Shown: piece after piece, positions 25,953 to 38,887 of the stretch
How positions within the stretch are numbered: the stretch's first letter is position 1
Layout: the number at the start of each line of letters is the position of its first letter
Position numbers and translations under genes: made by a program
The notes under the pieces: model-generated
Told to the model about the DNA's origin: nothing
The model's input: only the letters and a program-made list of their open reading frames with translations
The model's database searches: none
DNA from: Oceanococcus atlanticus
GTDB lineage: Bacteria > Pseudomonadota > Gammaproteobacteria > Nevskiales > Oceanococcaceae
Direction: 5' to 3'
Assembly (NCBI RefSeq): GCF_002088235.1
Contig: NZ_AQQV01000001.1
Span: 1,240,001 to 1,304,000, forward strand
DNA length: 64,000 nt

Positions 25953-28901
25953 ATGCGCAGTTCTCGCGCCATGTCCACGGCCTGGGCCGGTGGACTTTTG
26001 CTGTTTGCCAGCCCGTTGGCGCTGGCCCAATCCATTGACGTCGACGACAACAGCGCCGACCTCGAACTGATTACCTTGCCGGAAAGCGCCGCACCTGCGG
26101 TGGACGATGGCGTGCGCCTGGATGCCATTACGGTGACCGGCTCGCGCATCAAGAAGACCACCGGCGAAGCCGCCAATCCGGTGCTGTCGCTGAGCGCAGA
26201 GGAGCTGGCCGCGACCGGTGTCACCTCGATCGGTGATGTGCTGCAGCGCCTGTCGGTGAGCGGTTCATCGCTCAACACCAAGTTCAACTCCGCCGGCAAC
26301 TTCGGCTTTCCGGCCGACGGTGGCGGCGTGGGATCCGGCTCCACCACGGTGTCGCTGCGCAACCTCGGTGCAAAGCGCGTGCTGGTCCTGGTTGACGGCC
26401 TGCGCTGGGTCAACGAGTCATCAGCTTCCGGGGTGTCGGCCGCGGTGGATCTCAACACCATTCCCTTCAGCAGCGTTGAACGGGTCGAGATCCTGACCGA
26501 CGGGGCCTCGGCCCTGTATGGCTCCGACGCCATCGCCGGGGTGGTCAACATCATCACCAAAAGCAGCGGTAACGGCCTCAACCTCAATGCCTATGTCGGC
26601 GACCACAGCACCGGCGATGGCATGACCACCACCCTCAACGCCAGCTATGGCGGCCAGGGGCGCAACTACCGCTACATCGCGGATGTCAGTTACTACGACC
26701 AGAACGGCATTTCCTCGGCCGACTACAGCCAGGCCCGGGTGCCCAAACCCGGCACCGGGCTGGCCTTCGGCAGTTCGGCCACCCCGTTCACCCGCAGCGT
26801 GTTCTTCAACGACGACGAAGCCGATGGCCTGTGCCCGAATGTGGACAGCGATGGCGACGGCATCGCCGACCGCGCCCTGTGCGACATCACCGCCAACGGC
26901 GTGGCCGCCGCACCGGACTTCGTGCAGGACTTCCCCGACGGCTTCCATCCGTTCACCACTGACGACCGCTATAACTACGCGCCGGAAAACCTGCTGCTGA
27001 CACCGTCCGAGCGCCTGGGTCTGTTTGCCCAGGGCCAGTTTGATATCAGCAACAACATCACCGCCTACGCGCGGGTGCTGAGCCAGAACCGTGATTCGGA
27101 AAACCGTGCTGCGCCGGAGCCGATCTTCCTGGGCCCGGAAGCCGGCACCGGCGGCATGGCCGACAACGTGGGCATCGCCGCCGACAACCCGTTCAACCCC
27201 TACGGCATCGCGCTGGACCCCAGCGATAATCTGCTGCTGATCGGCCGCCGCCCGGTTGAAGGTGGACCGCGTATCTTCAGCCAGGATGTCGACACCTTCT
27301 ACCTGGCCGCCGGGCTGAACGGTGATTTCTACGGCTTCGCCCGCCCGCTGTTCTGGGACGTCAACCTGGTCAGTGCCAGCAACAAAGCCACCCAGACGGT
27401 GCACGGCACCTACAACATCGCCAACATCGCACGGGCGGTCGGCCCGCTGGACGACTGCAGCGGCGATTGCGTGCCGCTCAACCTGTTTGGCGGCCCCGGC
27501 ACCATCACGCCTGAAATGCTCGGCTACATCCAGTTCGTGGAAGTTGCTCACAGCCGTCAGGAACTTGCGCTGGCCAGCGCCAACGTCACCGGTGGCCTGC
27601 TCGATCTGAGCGCCGGCACGCTGAGCTATGCCGCCGGCCTGGAATACCGCGACGTGAAGGGCAGCTACACGCCGGATGAAGTGGTCGTGCGCGGCGAATC
27701 CAACGGGGTGCCGTCGCTGCCAACCAGCGGCAGCTACAGCGTCAGCGAGGCCTATGTGGAACTGGAAATCCCAGTGGTCGGCGACCTGCCTGGCGTGCGC
27801 CAGCTGGATGTCAGCCTGGCCAGCCGCTTCTCTGACTATTCAAGCTTCGGCACCACGGTCAACAGCAAGGTCGGCGTACGCTGGGACGTGTTTGACGGCC
27901 TGCTGGCCCGGGCAACCTGGGCGGAAGGCTTCCGCGCACCCTCGATCGGCGAGCTGTACGGTTCGCCGGCCCGCTTTGACGCCCAACTCGAAGACCCCTG
28001 CTCGCAGCCCAGCGACCCCGAAATCCAGGCCAACTGCGAAGAGCTCGGCGTGCCGCCGACCTACAGCCAAGCCAACCCACAGATTTCGGTGCGCACCGGC
28101 GGCAACGCCGCGCTCGAGCCGGAAACCGCCGAGAGCCTCACCGCTGGACTGGTCTACAGCCCCAACTGGGCGGTCAATCAGCCGTGGGCCAAGCGCATGG
28201 ACTTCGAGATCACCTGGTACGACATCGAAGTCGATGACGCGATTCAGGCGGTGGACGCCCAAACCCAGCTCGACCGCTGCGTGCAAACCCTGGATCCGGC
28301 GTTCTGCAACGGGATTTCACGGGCCAGCAGCGGCGGCATCAATGGCTTCGACAACACCCTGCTCAACCTGGGTCAGGTCGAAACCCAGGGCCTGGATCTG
28401 GCCATCGACTGGCTGGCCCCGGGCAGCGCCTACGGCCAGTTCGGCATCAACTGGTCGGCAACCCGGGTCGAGCGCTTCCGCGCAGTGTCCAAGGCTACCG
28501 GCCTGGCCGAACCACGTGGGGTTGGGGTCGAGGTTGCCGACAGCGGCATTCCACGCTGGCGCTCAAGCCTGCGTCTGAACTGGGATTACGCCGAAATCTC
28601 GGCCAGCTGGGCGGTGCGTTATGTCTCCAAGCTGACCGAGCAGTGCGGCGACGCCGCAGCTTTCCCGAGTTGCGGCAACCCGGATGCGGGAACCAATACC
28701 CTGAGCGAAACGTTCTATCACGACGTCCGCGCCAGCTGGCGCGTGCCCGGTGATACCGACCTGACCCTGACAGCCGGCATCAACAACCTGCTCGATGAAG
28801 ACCCGCCGGTGTGCGTGAGCTGTTCGCTCAACGGCTACGACGCCTCGGTCTACGACCTGCCCGGTCAGTTCGCTTATTTGCAGATAGGTCTGCGCTACTA
28901 A
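25953..28901 (+). CDS. TonB-dependent receptor with a Ca-binding-like loop
   Basis: A 982-residue outer-membrane receptor. The signal peptide ends near LALAQ (residue about 26). The plug domain follows, with [38 protein letters not shown] and [15 protein letters not shown], then a 22-strand type barrel ending in a C-terminal aromatic motif ([10 protein letters not shown]). A loop near nt 26842-26876 encodes [17 protein letters not shown], an EF-hand/thrombospondin-3-like pattern. The ATG at 25953 is chosen because GGGGAG lies 7 nt upstream. The M36 protease follows 60 bp later, which suggests uptake of its products. Confidence 0.93.
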   Translation: MRSSRAMSTAWAGGLLLFASPLALAQSIDVDDNSADLELITLPESAAPAVDDGVRLDAITVTGSRIKKTTGEAANPVLSLSAEELAATGVTSIGDVLQRLSVSGSSLNTKFNSAGNFGFPADGGGVGSGSTTVSLRNLGAKRVLVLVDGLRWVNESSASGVSAAVDLNTIPFSSVERVEILTDGASALYGSDAIAGVVNIITKSSGNGLNLNAYVGDHSTGDGMTTTLNASYGGQGRNYRYIADVSYYDQNGISSADYSQARVPKPGTGLAFGSSATPFTRSVFFNDDEADGLCPNVDSDGDGIADRALCDITANGVAAAPDFVQDFPDGFHPFTTDDRYNYAPENLLLTPSERLGLFAQGQFDISNNITAYARVLSQNRDSENRAAPEPIFLGPEAGTGGMADNVGIAADNPFNPYGIALDPSDNLLLIGRRPVEGGPRIFSQDVDTFYLAAGLNGDFYGFARPLFWDVNLVSASNKATQTVHGTYNIANIARAVGPLDDCSGDCVPLNLFGGPGTITPEMLGYIQFVEVAHSRQELALASANVTGGLLDLSAGTLSYAAGLEYRDVKGSYTPDEVVVRGESNGVPSLPTSGSYSVSEAYVELEIPVVGDLPGVRQLDVSLASRFSDYSSFGTTVNSKVGVRWDVFDGLLARATWAEGFRAPSIGELYGSPARFDAQLEDPCSQPSDPEIQANCEELGVPPTYSQANPQISVRTGGNAALEPETAESLTAGLVYSPNWAVNQPWAKRMDFEITWYDIEVDDAIQAVDAQTQLDRCVQTLDPAFCNGISRASSGGINGFDNTLLNLGQVETQGLDLAIDWLAPGSAYGQFGINWSATRVERFRAVSKATGLAEPRGVGVEVADSGIPRWRSSLRLNWDYAEISASWAVRYVSKLTEQCGDAAAFPSCGNPDAGTNTLSETFYHDVRASWRVPGDTDLTLTAGINNLLDEDPPVCVSCSLNGYDASVYDLPGQFAYLQIGLRY

Positions 28902-28961
28902 CGCCGCCGCGGAGATGGCCACAGAGCCGTCCCCGGCTTCACGATTACGCTGGAGAACCTC

Positions 28962-31900
28962 ATGACGCGTAAAACTTCGCGCGCGATACTGATCGCCGCA
29001 ACCACATTGCTTGGTGCACTGCCGGCCACGGCTGCCGAGCGCTATCACGGTTTCCAGGGCGAAGGCCCGGGCTACATTCCTTTCCTGGACAGTCGCGAAC
29101 AACGCCTGCAGCCGCTGGCCGACCAGCTTGCCGCGGTCGAAGCGCTGTCTGCTGTGGTCCGCTGGAATCGCCACGGCACGCCCAAAACCCTGTTCAAACG
29201 CGGCGCATTTCTGAGCGGCCCCAGCGCCGCCGCGCCGGATCAGGTGGCGCGCAGTTTTCTGCTGCAACATGCCGACCTGTTCGGCCTGACCACCGCCATG
29301 ATCAACGCCATGGAAGTGCTGCGCGTCTCGCCGCTGCATGAATCGCCGGACTACGCCCGCATGCTGCGCGGCGAAGCGGTCGACAGCGACAACGTGCCGC
29401 ACGTGGTGCTGCTGCGTCAGATGTGGGATGGCGTTCCGGCCGGCGGGCGTGATGGCCTGGTCAGCGTCGGTGTAGCGCGCGACGGCCGCGTTGCGTTTGT
29501 CGGCTCCACCCTGAGCCGCGAAACCCAGCTCGGCGGCAGCGTGGTACTGAGCATGGTCGACGCCCTGCTGGCCGGGGCCAGCGACGTCGACATGAATCTG
29601 GGTGTCCTGGAGCTGTTGCCGAGCAAAGCAAGCACTCTGATCGACAGCTTCAACACCTTCACCAGCTCCTTGCTTGAAGACGTCCAGCGTGTGCGCCTGC
29701 GCGCTCTGCCGATCCCCGGCCAGGGCGTGCGCCGGGTGTTTGAAGTGACCCTGCTCGACTCCAGCCATGAACGCGGTCACCCGCAGGCGTTCATTATCCA
29801 TCTGGATGCCGAAACGGGGCGCATCTGGCTGCGTGACAATGCCGTTCAGCATCTGCATGACCCGGCTGAACCTGAAGCCTACCCGGCCAAGGCCAGCTAC
29901 GGACAGATCAGCGGCGCCACCAGCGAAGGTGGCTGCGGAGAACTGCACAGCCTGAGTGTGGATGAAGGCAACGCGCTGATGCAGATCACCGTGACCGCAG
30001 TGGATCTGGCCGACATCACCATGAACCTGTACTACGACGGCCAGATCGTGGCCAGCCAGGATTTGCTGACGTCGCCCGAAGTGCTGCTGTACCAGCCGGC
30101 TGGTGGCATCGTGGCCGGCGACTATCAGCTTGAGGTATGCCCCTACGAGGCCGCTGATGCCCCCGCCAGCAGCTATGTGGGCTTCTACTCCGCCACCCCG
30201 GGTGCGCCGGTGGCCTTGCCGGGCTCCAGCTCACCCGCCTGGAAAGTGTTCCCCAACAGTCCGGTGCCGGCCCGCTTTGGCCCGCCGGATGCGGTGGTCG
30301 GCGATGACACTCGTGAAACCTGGTGCTGGGATGTGGCGACCGGCGATCTGGATGACAGCGACGTGGCGCGCGACCCAGCCAGCTGTGATCGTCTGGAGCT
30401 GAGCAATGTCTCCTCACGCCTGCCCTGGGACGCCCACGCCCCGCTGGGCGTGCCGACCTTCACCACCCAAGGCAACAACGCGCTCACTGCGGTATCCAAC
30501 GTCAACTTCGTCGCCCCGGATACCGTGGTTCTGCGTCCTATCGCGCTGGATCGAACCTACGACTTTGAGTTCACCAATGCCTGGTACGACTCGGCCTGCA
30601 GTCCGCTGGCCTTTCTTGACCCGACCTTGAACTTCAACGATTTCGAAGCCGCCACGGTCAATCTGTTCGCCATGCACAACCGCATGCACGATTGGAGCTA
30701 CCTGCTGGGCTGGACCGAGGTCAATTCCAATCTGCAGCTGGACAACTTCGGTCTTACCGGCGTGCTGCGCCAAAATGACCCGGAAATCGGCTCCTCTCAG
30801 GCCGGGCGCGTGACCATCAATGGGCGTGACAACGCCAATCAGTTGACCTTGCAGGATGGCATCCCCGGCATCACCAACCAGTATCTGTGGCAGGCCCTGC
30901 CGGCCAGCATCTATCCAGCCGGTTGCGTGGATGGTGCTTATGACATGGTCATCATCGCTCACGAATACACGCACGCCACCAGCAACCGTATGACCGGCGG
31001 CCCCGATGCCTCACTCGGCGGTGGCCATGCCAGCGCCATGGGCGAGGCCTGGAGTGACCTGGCCGGGATCGAATATGTGCAGGGCTACGGCATGGCCCCG
31101 GTAGGCGAGGAAAGCCCCTACGCCGCGGCCATCTATTCGACCGGCGACCCGCAGGCCGGCATCCGCAACTACGGTATCGACCAGAGCCCGCTCAAGTTCT
31201 CGGATTTCGACTATGACGGCAACGGCGCCGGCTCGCCCCACGCCAACAGCGAAATCTGGGGCGCGGCCATGTATCAGGTGCGCCAGCGCCTGATCGACAA
31301 ATATGCCGCGCAATATCCGTTCGAGGACCTTGAGCGTCAGATCGACTGCGCCGATGGCAAGTACAACTCGACCTCCTGCCCGGGCAACCGGCGCTGGATC
31401 CAGCTGATGTACGACGGCCTCCTGCTGCAGCCGGCCTCGCCGACCATGCTGGATGCGCGCGACGCCATCATCGCCGCTGATCTGCTGCGTTATGACGGTG
31501 CCAACCAGTTCGAGCTGTGGGATGCCTTCGCCTACAGCGGTATGGGTGAACAGGCCGTCGCCGCCAGCGTGGATGACTTCGACACGGTGCCGGACTTTGC
31601 ATCACCGCTGCGCAACGACAATGCCCAGATCACCTTCAAGGTGGTTGGCAGTGATGGCAGCACGCCGCTTGCTTCGATCTACACCGGTCACTACGAAGCC
31701 CGCGTCACACCGACGGCAGACACCAACCCGGACAGCGAACTGGGCGACAGCATGAGCTACGTGCCGGGCGACTACACCTTCCTGGTGCAAGCGCCGGGTT
31801 ATGGCCATCATCGCTTCCAGCGCAGCTTCCAGGCGGGTCAGAGCGGCACCGTGACCTTCACCATCCGGCCCAACCTGGCCGCGCTGGCGCGCGGTGCGGT

Positions 31901-32696
31901 AGCCACCGGTGATGGCGATTCGGACGAGGACCTGCTGGCCCTGATCGATGAGACCGAAGCCACCAACTGGAGCTCTTCCGACGGCACCGGCACCGCATCC
32001 GAAGGCAAGGGCGAAGGGGCCTTTGTTGAGGGACGCCAGGTCACCGTGCAGCTGAGCGAGCGCAGCGTGCTCCGCGACGTCAATGTCTCGGCCCTGCTTA
32101 ACGCCCAGAACCGCTACACCGCGCTGCGCTCTTTCGACCTGCTGACCTGCGACGCCAGTGTGGCGGACTGCTCCAGCGAAGCCGGCTTCACGCCGTGGTA
32201 TGCCAGTGCGGACGACGCCTTCAACGGTCGCTTCCTGCGGCCCAAGTCGCCGCATCTGCTGCTGCGCGCCTTTGATGTACCGGAAGCCACGGCAACCCAC
32301 GTGCGCCTGGTCGTACGTGACAGCCAGTGCACCGGTGGGCCGGACTTCCAGCGTGAAGCCAACCCGTCTGGCGACCCGACCAATGATCCCGACTGCGACA
32401 CCGGCTTCAATCTGCAGCTGACCGCCTTGGGTCTGACCGAACTGGCCCTGCCCACCGACAACGCACAGATCGTGCGGATCGCGGAACTGCAGGTGTTCGG
32501 CGAGAAGCTGGCCGCCGACTCCGGCGAACTGCGCAACCCCGATCAGGCGGGTGTCAGTGCGCCGGTGGATGCTGAGGAACCGCTGCCGGATTCCACACCG
32601 CCGGCATCAGCACCGCTGGATCAGCGCGGTGGCAGCATGGGCGTGCTGATGTTGCTGCTGGGTCTGCCGCTGATTTTGCGGCGGCGTCGCCGCTAG
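28962..32696 (+). CDS. Secreted M36 (fungalysin-type) metallopeptidase with GlyGly-CTERM tail
   Basis: A 1244-residue precursor. The signal peptide ends near TAAE (residue about 25), and an FTP-like propeptide region follows. The zinc site is AHEYTHATSNRMTGGP (H667, E668, H671), with the downstream GEAWSDLAGIEY supplying the third ligand (E695). Further conserved M36 features are FYLHNR-like AMHNRMHDWSYLLG and ANSEIWGAAMYQVR. After about residue 1000 there is a discoidin-like beta region. The tail is GGSMGVLMLLLGLPLILRRR, a GlyGly-CTERM signal. It follows the TonB receptor and ends at a strong terminator. Confidence 0.93.
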   Translation: MTRKTSRAILIAATTLLGALPATAAERYHGFQGEGPGYIPFLDSREQRLQPLADQLAAVEALSAVVRWNRHGTPKTLFKRGAFLSGPSAAAPDQVARSFLLQHADLFGLTTAMINAMEVLRVSPLHESPDYARMLRGEAVDSDNVPHVVLLRQMWDGVPAGGRDGLVSVGVARDGRVAFVGSTLSRETQLGGSVVLSMVDALLAGASDVDMNLGVLELLPSKASTLIDSFNTFTSSLLEDVQRVRLRALPIPGQGVRRVFEVTLLDSSHERGHPQAFIIHLDAETGRIWLRDNAVQHLHDPAEPEAYPAKASYGQISGATSEGGCGELHSLSVDEGNALMQITVTAVDLADITMNLYYDGQIVASQDLLTSPEVLLYQPAGGIVAGDYQLEVCPYEAADAPASSYVGFYSATPGAPVALPGSSSPAWKVFPNSPVPARFGPPDAVVGDDTRETWCWDVATGDLDDSDVARDPASCDRLELSNVSSRLPWDAHAPLGVPTFTTQGNNALTAVSNVNFVAPDTVVLRPIALDRTYDFEFTNAWYDSACSPLAFLDPTLNFNDFEAATVNLFAMHNRMHDWSYLLGWTEVNSNLQLDNFGLTGVLRQNDPEIGSSQAGRVTINGRDNANQLTLQDGIPGITNQYLWQALPASIYPAGCVDGAYDMVIIAHEYTHATSNRMTGGPDASLGGGHASAMGEAWSDLAGIEYVQGYGMAPVGEESPYAAAIYSTGDPQAGIRNYGIDQSPLKFSDFDYDGNGAGSPHANSEIWGAAMYQVRQRLIDKYAAQYPFEDLERQIDCADGKYNSTSCPGNRRWIQLMYDGLLLQPASPTMLDARDAIIAADLLRYDGANQFELWDAFAYSGMGEQAVAASVDDFDTVPDFASPLRNDNAQITFKVVGSDGSTPLASIYTGHYEARVTPTADTNPDSELGDSMSYVPGDYTFLVQAPGYGHHRFQRSFQAGQSGTVTFTIRPNLAALARGAVATGDGDSDEDLLALIDETEATNWSSSDGTGTASEGKGEGAFVEGRQVTVQLSERSVLRDVNVSALLNAQNRYTALRSFDLLTCDASVADCSSEAGFTPWYASADDAFNGRFLRPKSPHLLLRAFDVPEATATHVRLVVRDSQCTGGPDFQREANPSGDPTNDPDCDTGFNLQLTALGLTELALPTDNAQIVRIAELQVFGEKLAADSGELRNPDQAGVSAPVDAEEPLPDSTPPASAPLDQRGGSMGVLMLLLGLPLILRRRRR

Positions 32697-32712
32697 AGCC
32701 GATACACCCTCG

Positions 32713-32739
32713 AAAAGCCCGCGCAAGCGGGCTTTTTTA
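32713..32739 (+). terminator. Rho-independent terminator after the M36 protease
   Basis: AAAAGCCCGC (32713-32722) pairs perfectly with GCGGGCTTTT (32727-32736) across a GCAA tetraloop, and the T-run continues to 32738. It lies 17 bp after the protease stop codon. Confidence 0.93.
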
Positions 32740-32770
32740 TGCCGCTTCCAAGGTTGGGTCAGCGCGCTGA

Positions 32771-34535
<1,765 letters not shown>

Positions 34536-34539
<4 letters not shown>

Positions 34540-35342
34540 AGCTGGCACTGATCGGACAGCCGGTGGCACACAGCCGCTCGCCTCAGATTCATAAGCATTT
34601 CGCCCACAACAGCGGGCGCGAGATCCAGTTTGATCTGATCGAATGCAGCAGCGACGAGGTCGACACCACGGTCAAGGCGTTTTTCGCTGCCGGGGGGCAT
34701 GGCATGAACGTGACCCTGCCGCACAAGGCCACGGTGATGGGCAGTTGCGCCGCGCTGAGCCATGAAGCCGAGCTGGCCGGGGCGGTCAATACGCTGGTGC
34801 CTGATGCGCAGGGATTGCGCGGCGAGAATACGGACGGGCGCGGCATGGTGCGCGACCTCAAGCGTCTGGGCATCGCCCTCAAGGGCAAGCGTATCGCCGT
34901 GATCGGCGCCGGCGGAGCCGCACGCGGTGTGCTCAAGCCACTGCTGGATGAACAGCCCAGCGAACTGGTCTGGGCCAACCGCAATCCGCTCAAGCTGGAA
35001 GGCCGCGAGCAAGCTTATTTGGCGCACGGCCCGCTGGTCTGCCGGGCCAATCTGGCCCTTAAGGGCGACCGTTTCGACCTGCTGATCAACGCCACCGCAG
35101 CGGGCCACCATGGCCAGGCTCCACGCCTGCCGCAGCAGTTGTTCGCAGCTGGCGGCGTGGCGTACGACCTGAGCTACGGGCCGGCCGCGCAACCGTTTCT
35201 GGACTGGGCCACAGCGCAAGGTGCGGCGGCGGTCCATCCGGGCATCGGCATGTTGATCGAACAGGCGGCACTGGCCTGGCAGCATTGGACCGGTGAGTTG
35301 CCCGACACCACAGCCCTGCATCAGGACATGGCTGCGGCCTGA
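34536..35342 (+). CDS. aroE: Shikimate dehydrogenase (NADP+)
   Basis: A 268-residue enzyme of the shikimate pathway. The shikimate-binding start LIGQPVAHSRSPQIHKHFA is intact, and NVTLPHKATVM carries the catalytic lysine. AGAVNTLVPD and NTDGRGMVRDL follow, then the Rossmann motif VIGAGGAARGVL and the NADP-selecting NRNPLK. The tail has GIGMLIEQAALAWQHWTG. It overlaps the GST gene by 4 bp and is convergent with tatC; their stop codons are 9 bp apart with no visible terminator. Confidence 0.95.
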
Positions 35343-35351
35343 GCGGCCGGC

Positions 35352-36149
35352 TTATTTGCCGCTGGCGGCCTTGCGCTGGGCATCGACCTCGCGCGAGCCG
35401 GGCACCATCAGGGCGGCGGCCAGAATACCCAGTTCGTAGAGCGCGTAGACCGGCAGCGCCAGTAAGGTTTGCGAGAACATGTCTGGCGGGGTCAGCACCA
35501 TGCCGACGGTGAACGCACCGACCAGCACGTAGGCGCGTTTCTCGCGCAAGGCCCCCGGCGTGGTGAAACCCATGCGCACCATCAGGACGATGGCAACCGG
35601 CACTTCAAAGGCGGCGCCAAAGGCCAAGAACATGGTGATCACGAAATCCAGGTATCGCCCGATGTCGGTCATCACGGCCACCCCTTCGGGCGCGGCGGCC
35701 ACAAAGAAGCCAAAAATCAGCGGAAAGACCACAAAATAGGCGAACGCCATGCCGGTGTAGAACAGCAGGGTGCTGGAGGCCACCAGCGGCAGGGCGAAGC
35801 GGCGTTCGTGCTGATACAGCCCGGGCGCGACAAAAGCCCAGATCTGATACAGCGACCACGGCATGGACACCACGATGGCGAGCAGCAGGGTCAGCTTGAA
35901 CGGGGTCAGAAATGGCGAGGCCACTTCGGTCGCAATCATGCTGGTGCCTTCCGGCATGCTGGCCAGCAACGGATCGGCCAGGGCCGCGAAAATGTCCTGT
36001 GCGAACGGCACCATGGGCACGATGCACACCAGCACGCCGAGCACGATGCGCAACAGGCGATCGCGCAATTCCAGCAGATGGGCGATCAGCGGCTGTTCTT
36101 TGAGGGCTTCTTTGTGGCTGTCCGAGGACGCCTTGTGCGGCTTGCCCAT
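35352..36149 (-). CDS. tatC: Twin-arginine translocase subunit TatC
   Basis: A 265-residue inner-membrane protein with six membrane helices. Conserved family features are [15 protein letters not shown] at the N-terminus, the [19 protein letters not shown] region, [10 protein letters not shown] after the second helix, and [20 protein letters not shown] near the end. It is the receptor for Tat signal peptides. It is the last gene of the his–tat operon, with its start overlapping the tatB stop by 1 bp. Tat substrates in this window include the TRAP binding protein at 41828. Confidence 0.96.
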   Translation of the reverse strand: MGKPHKASSDSHKEALKEQPLIAHLLELRDRLLRIVLGVLVCIVPMVPFAQDIFAALADPLLASMPEGTSMIATEVASPFLTPFKLTLLLAIVVSMPWSLYQIWAFVAPGLYQHERRFALPLVASSTLLFYTGMAFAYFVVFPLIFGFFVAAAPEGVAVMTDIGRYLDFVITMFLAFGAAFEVPVAIVLMVRMGFTTPGALREKRAYVLVGAFTVGMVLTPPDMFSQTLLALPVYALYELGILAAALMVPGSREVDAQRKAASGK

Positions 36150-36436
36150 CAGTCGGTTTTCTTGTCGTCCGCAGCGGACGGGCTCTGGCCAGTGCCGCTG
36201 TTGTCGTCCAGATCAATCTTCTGATTGAGCAAACGACGTGAATCCTCGACGTACTGTTTCATCTCCGCACGCTGCACCTCACGATCCAGCTCGCTGGTCA
36301 TCTGGCGCACATAGCCGCGTGCACGCCCGGCCCAGTAGCCGACCGTGCGCGCGACTTTGGGCAGGCGCTCAGGACCGAGCACCAGCAGGCCGATGACCGC
36401 CAGCAGCAGCAGTTCGGAAAAACCGACGTCTAGCAT
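36149..36436 (-). CDS. tatB: Twin-arginine translocase subunit TatB
   Basis: A 95-residue protein with one N-terminal membrane helix and an amphipathic helix. The opening [26 protein letters not shown] carries the TatB-specific glutamate early in the helix and the hinge G-P-E-R-L-P. A charged region and an acidic tail follow. Six base pairs separate it from tatA, and it overlaps tatC by 1 bp. Confidence 0.94.
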   Translation of the reverse strand: MLDVGFSELLLLAVIGLLVLGPERLPKVARTVGYWAGRARGYVRQMTSELDREVQRAEMKQYVEDSRRLLNQKIDLDDNSGTGQSPSAADDKKTD

Positions 36437-36442
36437 TGAGGG

Positions 36443-36700
36443 TTAAGCCGATTTGTCGCTGTCAGCGGGCTTTTTTTCTTCGCTGAATTCGGCCACGCCC
36501 TCGGCTTTGTCATCGTCCAGGGCTTCGGGTTCGTCCGGCTTGAGGGCATCTTCGTTGCCGTCCTTGACCGCCGATTTGAAGCTCTTGACTGCGGACCCGA
36601 GATCCCCGCCGATGTTGCGCAGCTTCTTGGTTCCGAACAGCAGCACCACGATCGCCAGCACGATCAACAATTGCCAGATACTGATACCACCCAATCCCAT
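36443..36700 (-). CDS. tatA: Twin-arginine translocase subunit TatA
   Basis: An 85-residue protein. The start [20 protein letters not shown], the hinge [21 protein letters not shown] and an acidic tail are typical of TatA, the pore-forming component. Its ATG overlaps the hisIE stop by one base, tying the Tat genes to histidine biosynthesis. This his–tat linkage is common in Pseudomonas-like gammaproteobacteria. Confidence 0.95.
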   Translation of the reverse strand: MGLGGISIWQLLIVLAIVVLLFGTKKLRNIGGDLGSAVKSFKSAVKDGNEDALKPDEPEALDDDKAEGVAEFSEEKKPADSDKSA

Positions 36701-37374
36701 CAGGATTCTCCTTTGTTGCGCGCCGCCTTTTCTGCCAGACCCGAGACACCTTCACGGCGTGCCAGCTCAGCCAGAACATCGTCCGGGCTCAGGCCTGCGT
36801 CGGCCAGCAGGACCAGCGCATGGAACCACAGATCAGCCATTTCATAAACCAGCGGCTGCGTGTCATCGCCGGTCCCGGCGAGCACCGTTTCGACCGCTTC
36901 TTCACCCAGCTTCTGGAGAATTTTGTGACGGCCCTTGGCGTACAGACTGGCTGCGTAGGACGAGCCGGGATCAGCACTCTTGCGCTGCTCCAGCTGTCCG
37001 GCCAGCGCCTTGAGCGTGGTCGCAGACGGTGGCGGCGCATCCTGCCAGCCGGCGACATCCGCACTACGATAGAAACAACTTGTTTCACCGGTGTGACAGG
37101 CTGGCCCGGCCGGGTCCACCAACAGCAGCAGACAATCGCCGTCGCAGTCCAGGCGCAGGTCAACAACCCGCTGGGTGTTGCCCGAGGTCAGACCCTTGAC
37201 CCAGATTTCCCCGCGCGAGCGCGACCAGAACGTGGCCTGGCCCGTCGTGATGGTCTGCTCCAACGCCTCGGCATTCATCCACGCCTGCATCAGTACAGTG
37301 CCGTTCACACGGTCCTGCACCACGGCACATACCAGCCCGTCGGCATTCCACTTGACCGCGTCGGCCAGACTCAC
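36700..37374 (-). CDS. hisIE: Bifunctional phosphoribosyl-AMP cyclohydrolase / phosphoribosyl-ATP pyrophosphatase
   Basis: A 224-residue fusion catalysing the second and third steps of histidine synthesis. The HisI half has [30 protein letters not shown] and [10 protein letters not shown], which carry the metal ligands. The HisE half (from about residue 120) has [24 protein letters not shown] and [16 protein letters not shown]. It overlaps hisF by 4 bp and tatA by 1 bp. Confidence 0.95.
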   Translation of the reverse strand: MSLADAVKWNADGLVCAVVQDRVNGTVLMQAWMNAEALEQTITTGQATFWSRSRGEIWVKGLTSGNTQRVVDLRLDCDGDCLLLLVDPAGPACHTGETSCFYRSADVAGWQDAPPPSATTLKALAGQLEQRKSADPGSSYAASLYAKGRHKILQKLGEEAVETVLAGTGDDTQPLVYEMADLWFHALVLLADAGLSPDDVLAELARREGVSGLAEKAARNKGES

Positions 37375-38144
37375 CGGCGCATCTCCAGACCGTGCGCAGC
37401 CAGGAATTCCTTGGCCTCACCAACGGTGTGCTGACCGTAATGAAAGATGGAGGCCGCAAGCACCGCGTCTGCGCGCCCCTGCTCAAAGCCGTCCTTGAGG
37501 TGCTCAAGGGTGCCCACGCCGCCGGATGCGATCACCGGCACATCCACAGCATCGGAGATGGCGCGGGTCACTTCCAGGTCAAAACCTTCCTTGGTGCCAT
37601 CCCGGTCCATGCTCGTCAGCAACAATTCGCCGGCGCCCATTTCAACCATTTTGACAGCCCATTCCACCGCATCCAGTCCGGTGTCCTTACGGCCACCATG
37701 GGTGAATACGTTCCAGCGCGGCTCTTCCTTGCGCTTGTTGACGCGCTTGGCGTCAATTGCGACCACAATGCACTGCGCCCCGAAGCGATCCGCCGAACGG
37801 GTCACAAGTTCTGGTTCGGTCACGGCCGCGGTGTTGATCGAGACCTTGTCCGCGCCACAACGCAGCAGGCGGCGCACGTCATTGGTGCTGCGCACACCAC
37901 CGCCAACGGTTAGCGGAATGGAGATTTCCGCGGCGACCTGCTCAACGATGGGATACAGGGTTTCACGCTTTTCCGAACTTGCCGTGATGTCCAGGAATAC
38001 CAGCTCATCGGCCATTTGCTGATCGTAACGACGGGCCACTTCGACCGGGTCACCGGCATCGCGGATTTCCAGGAACTTGACGCCCTTGACCACGCGCCCA
38101 CGATCAATATCCAGGCACGGAATGATGCGCTTGGAGAGGGGCAC
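37371..38144 (-). CDS. hisF: Imidazole glycerol phosphate synthase subunit HisF
   Basis: A 257-residue beta/alpha barrel. It starts [20 protein letters not shown] with the catalytic aspartate. It also has [31 protein letters not shown] and the phosphate-binding [15 protein letters not shown]. It works with HisH to form the imidazole ring and AICAR. The start overlaps the hisA stop by 1 bp. Confidence 0.96.
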   Translation of the reverse strand: MPLSKRIIPCLDIDRGRVVKGVKFLEIRDAGDPVEVARRYDQQMADELVFLDITASSEKRETLYPIVEQVAAEISIPLTVGGGVRSTNDVRRLLRCGADKVSINTAAVTEPELVTRSADRFGAQCIVVAIDAKRVNKRKEEPRWNVFTHGGRKDTGLDAVEWAVKMVEMGAGELLLTSMDRDGTKEGFDLEVTRAISDAVDVPVIASGGVGTLEHLKDGFEQGRADAVLAASIFHYGQHTVGEAKEFLAAHGLEMRR

Positions 38145-38887
38145 TACTCGCGCCCCATCTTGTCGTCGACGTAGGCCTGGCAGGTCTTGAGATCCAGATC
38201 GCCTTCATACAGCGCACGCCCGATGATGGCGCCCATGACGCCGTCATCCTGCAAACCACAGGCAGCTTCGATGTCGGCCATGCCGCTGACACCACCGGAC
38301 AGAATGACCGGGATGGTGATCTGGCTGGCCAGCTCGCGGGTCGACTCCAGGCTGGCGCCCTGCATCATGCCGTCTTTGCTGATGTCGGTGTAGATGATCG
38401 CCTCGACCCCATCACGCTCGAAATGCTGGGCCAGATCGATCACGTCATGATTGGACAGCTTGGACCAGCCATCGATGGCAACCTTGCCATCTTTGGCGTC
38501 CAGACCAACGATGATGTGGCTTGGGAATTCCACACACAGATCGCCCACAAAATGCGGTGCGGTCACGGCCTTGGTGCCAATTACGACATATTGAACGCCG
38601 GCCTCAAGATAGGCTTCTACCGTGTCTTCGTCGCGGATACCGCCACCCACTTGCACGGGCACGGAGCCAGACACCTGGCAGATGCGCTTGACCACCTCTG
38701 CATTGGTTGGCTCGCCGTTGAGCGCGCCGTCGAGGTCGACCACGTGTATGCGTCGGGCACCTTGCTCGATCCAGCGCGCAGCAATTTCGGCCGGATCATC
38801 GGCAAACACCGTGACATCGTCCATCTTGCCCTGGCGCAGGCGTACACATTTTCCGTCCTTGATATCGATCGCCGGTATCAAAAGCAT
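38144..38887 (-). CDS. hisA: ProFAR isomerase (phosphoribosylformimino-5-aminoimidazole carboxamide ribotide isomerase)
   Basis: A 247-residue beta/alpha barrel homologous to His[20 protein letters not shown] supplies the first catalytic aspartate. [20 protein letters not shown] follows, and [11 protein letters not shown] carries the second catalytic aspartate. It overlaps hisH and hisF by one base each, consistent with translational coupling. Confidence 0.96.
   Translation of the reverse strand: MLLIPAIDIKDGKCVRLRQGKMDDVTVFADDPAEIAARWIEQGARRIHVVDLDGALNGEPTNAEVVKRICQVSGSVPVQVGGGIRDEDTVEAYLEAGVQYVVIGTKAVTAPHFVGDLCVEFPSHIIVGLDAKDGKVAIDGWSKLSNHDVIDLAQHFERDGVEAIIYTDISKDGMMQGASLESTRELASQITIPVILSGGVSGMADIEAACGLQDDGVMGAIIGRALYEGDLDLKTCQAYVDDKMGRE

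Noticed and set aside
28563-29948. Long open frame antisense to the TonB receptor and M36 protease (about 461 codons)
   Set aside because: Same cause; it spans two clear plus-strand genes and shows no recognisable domain or ribosome-binding site.
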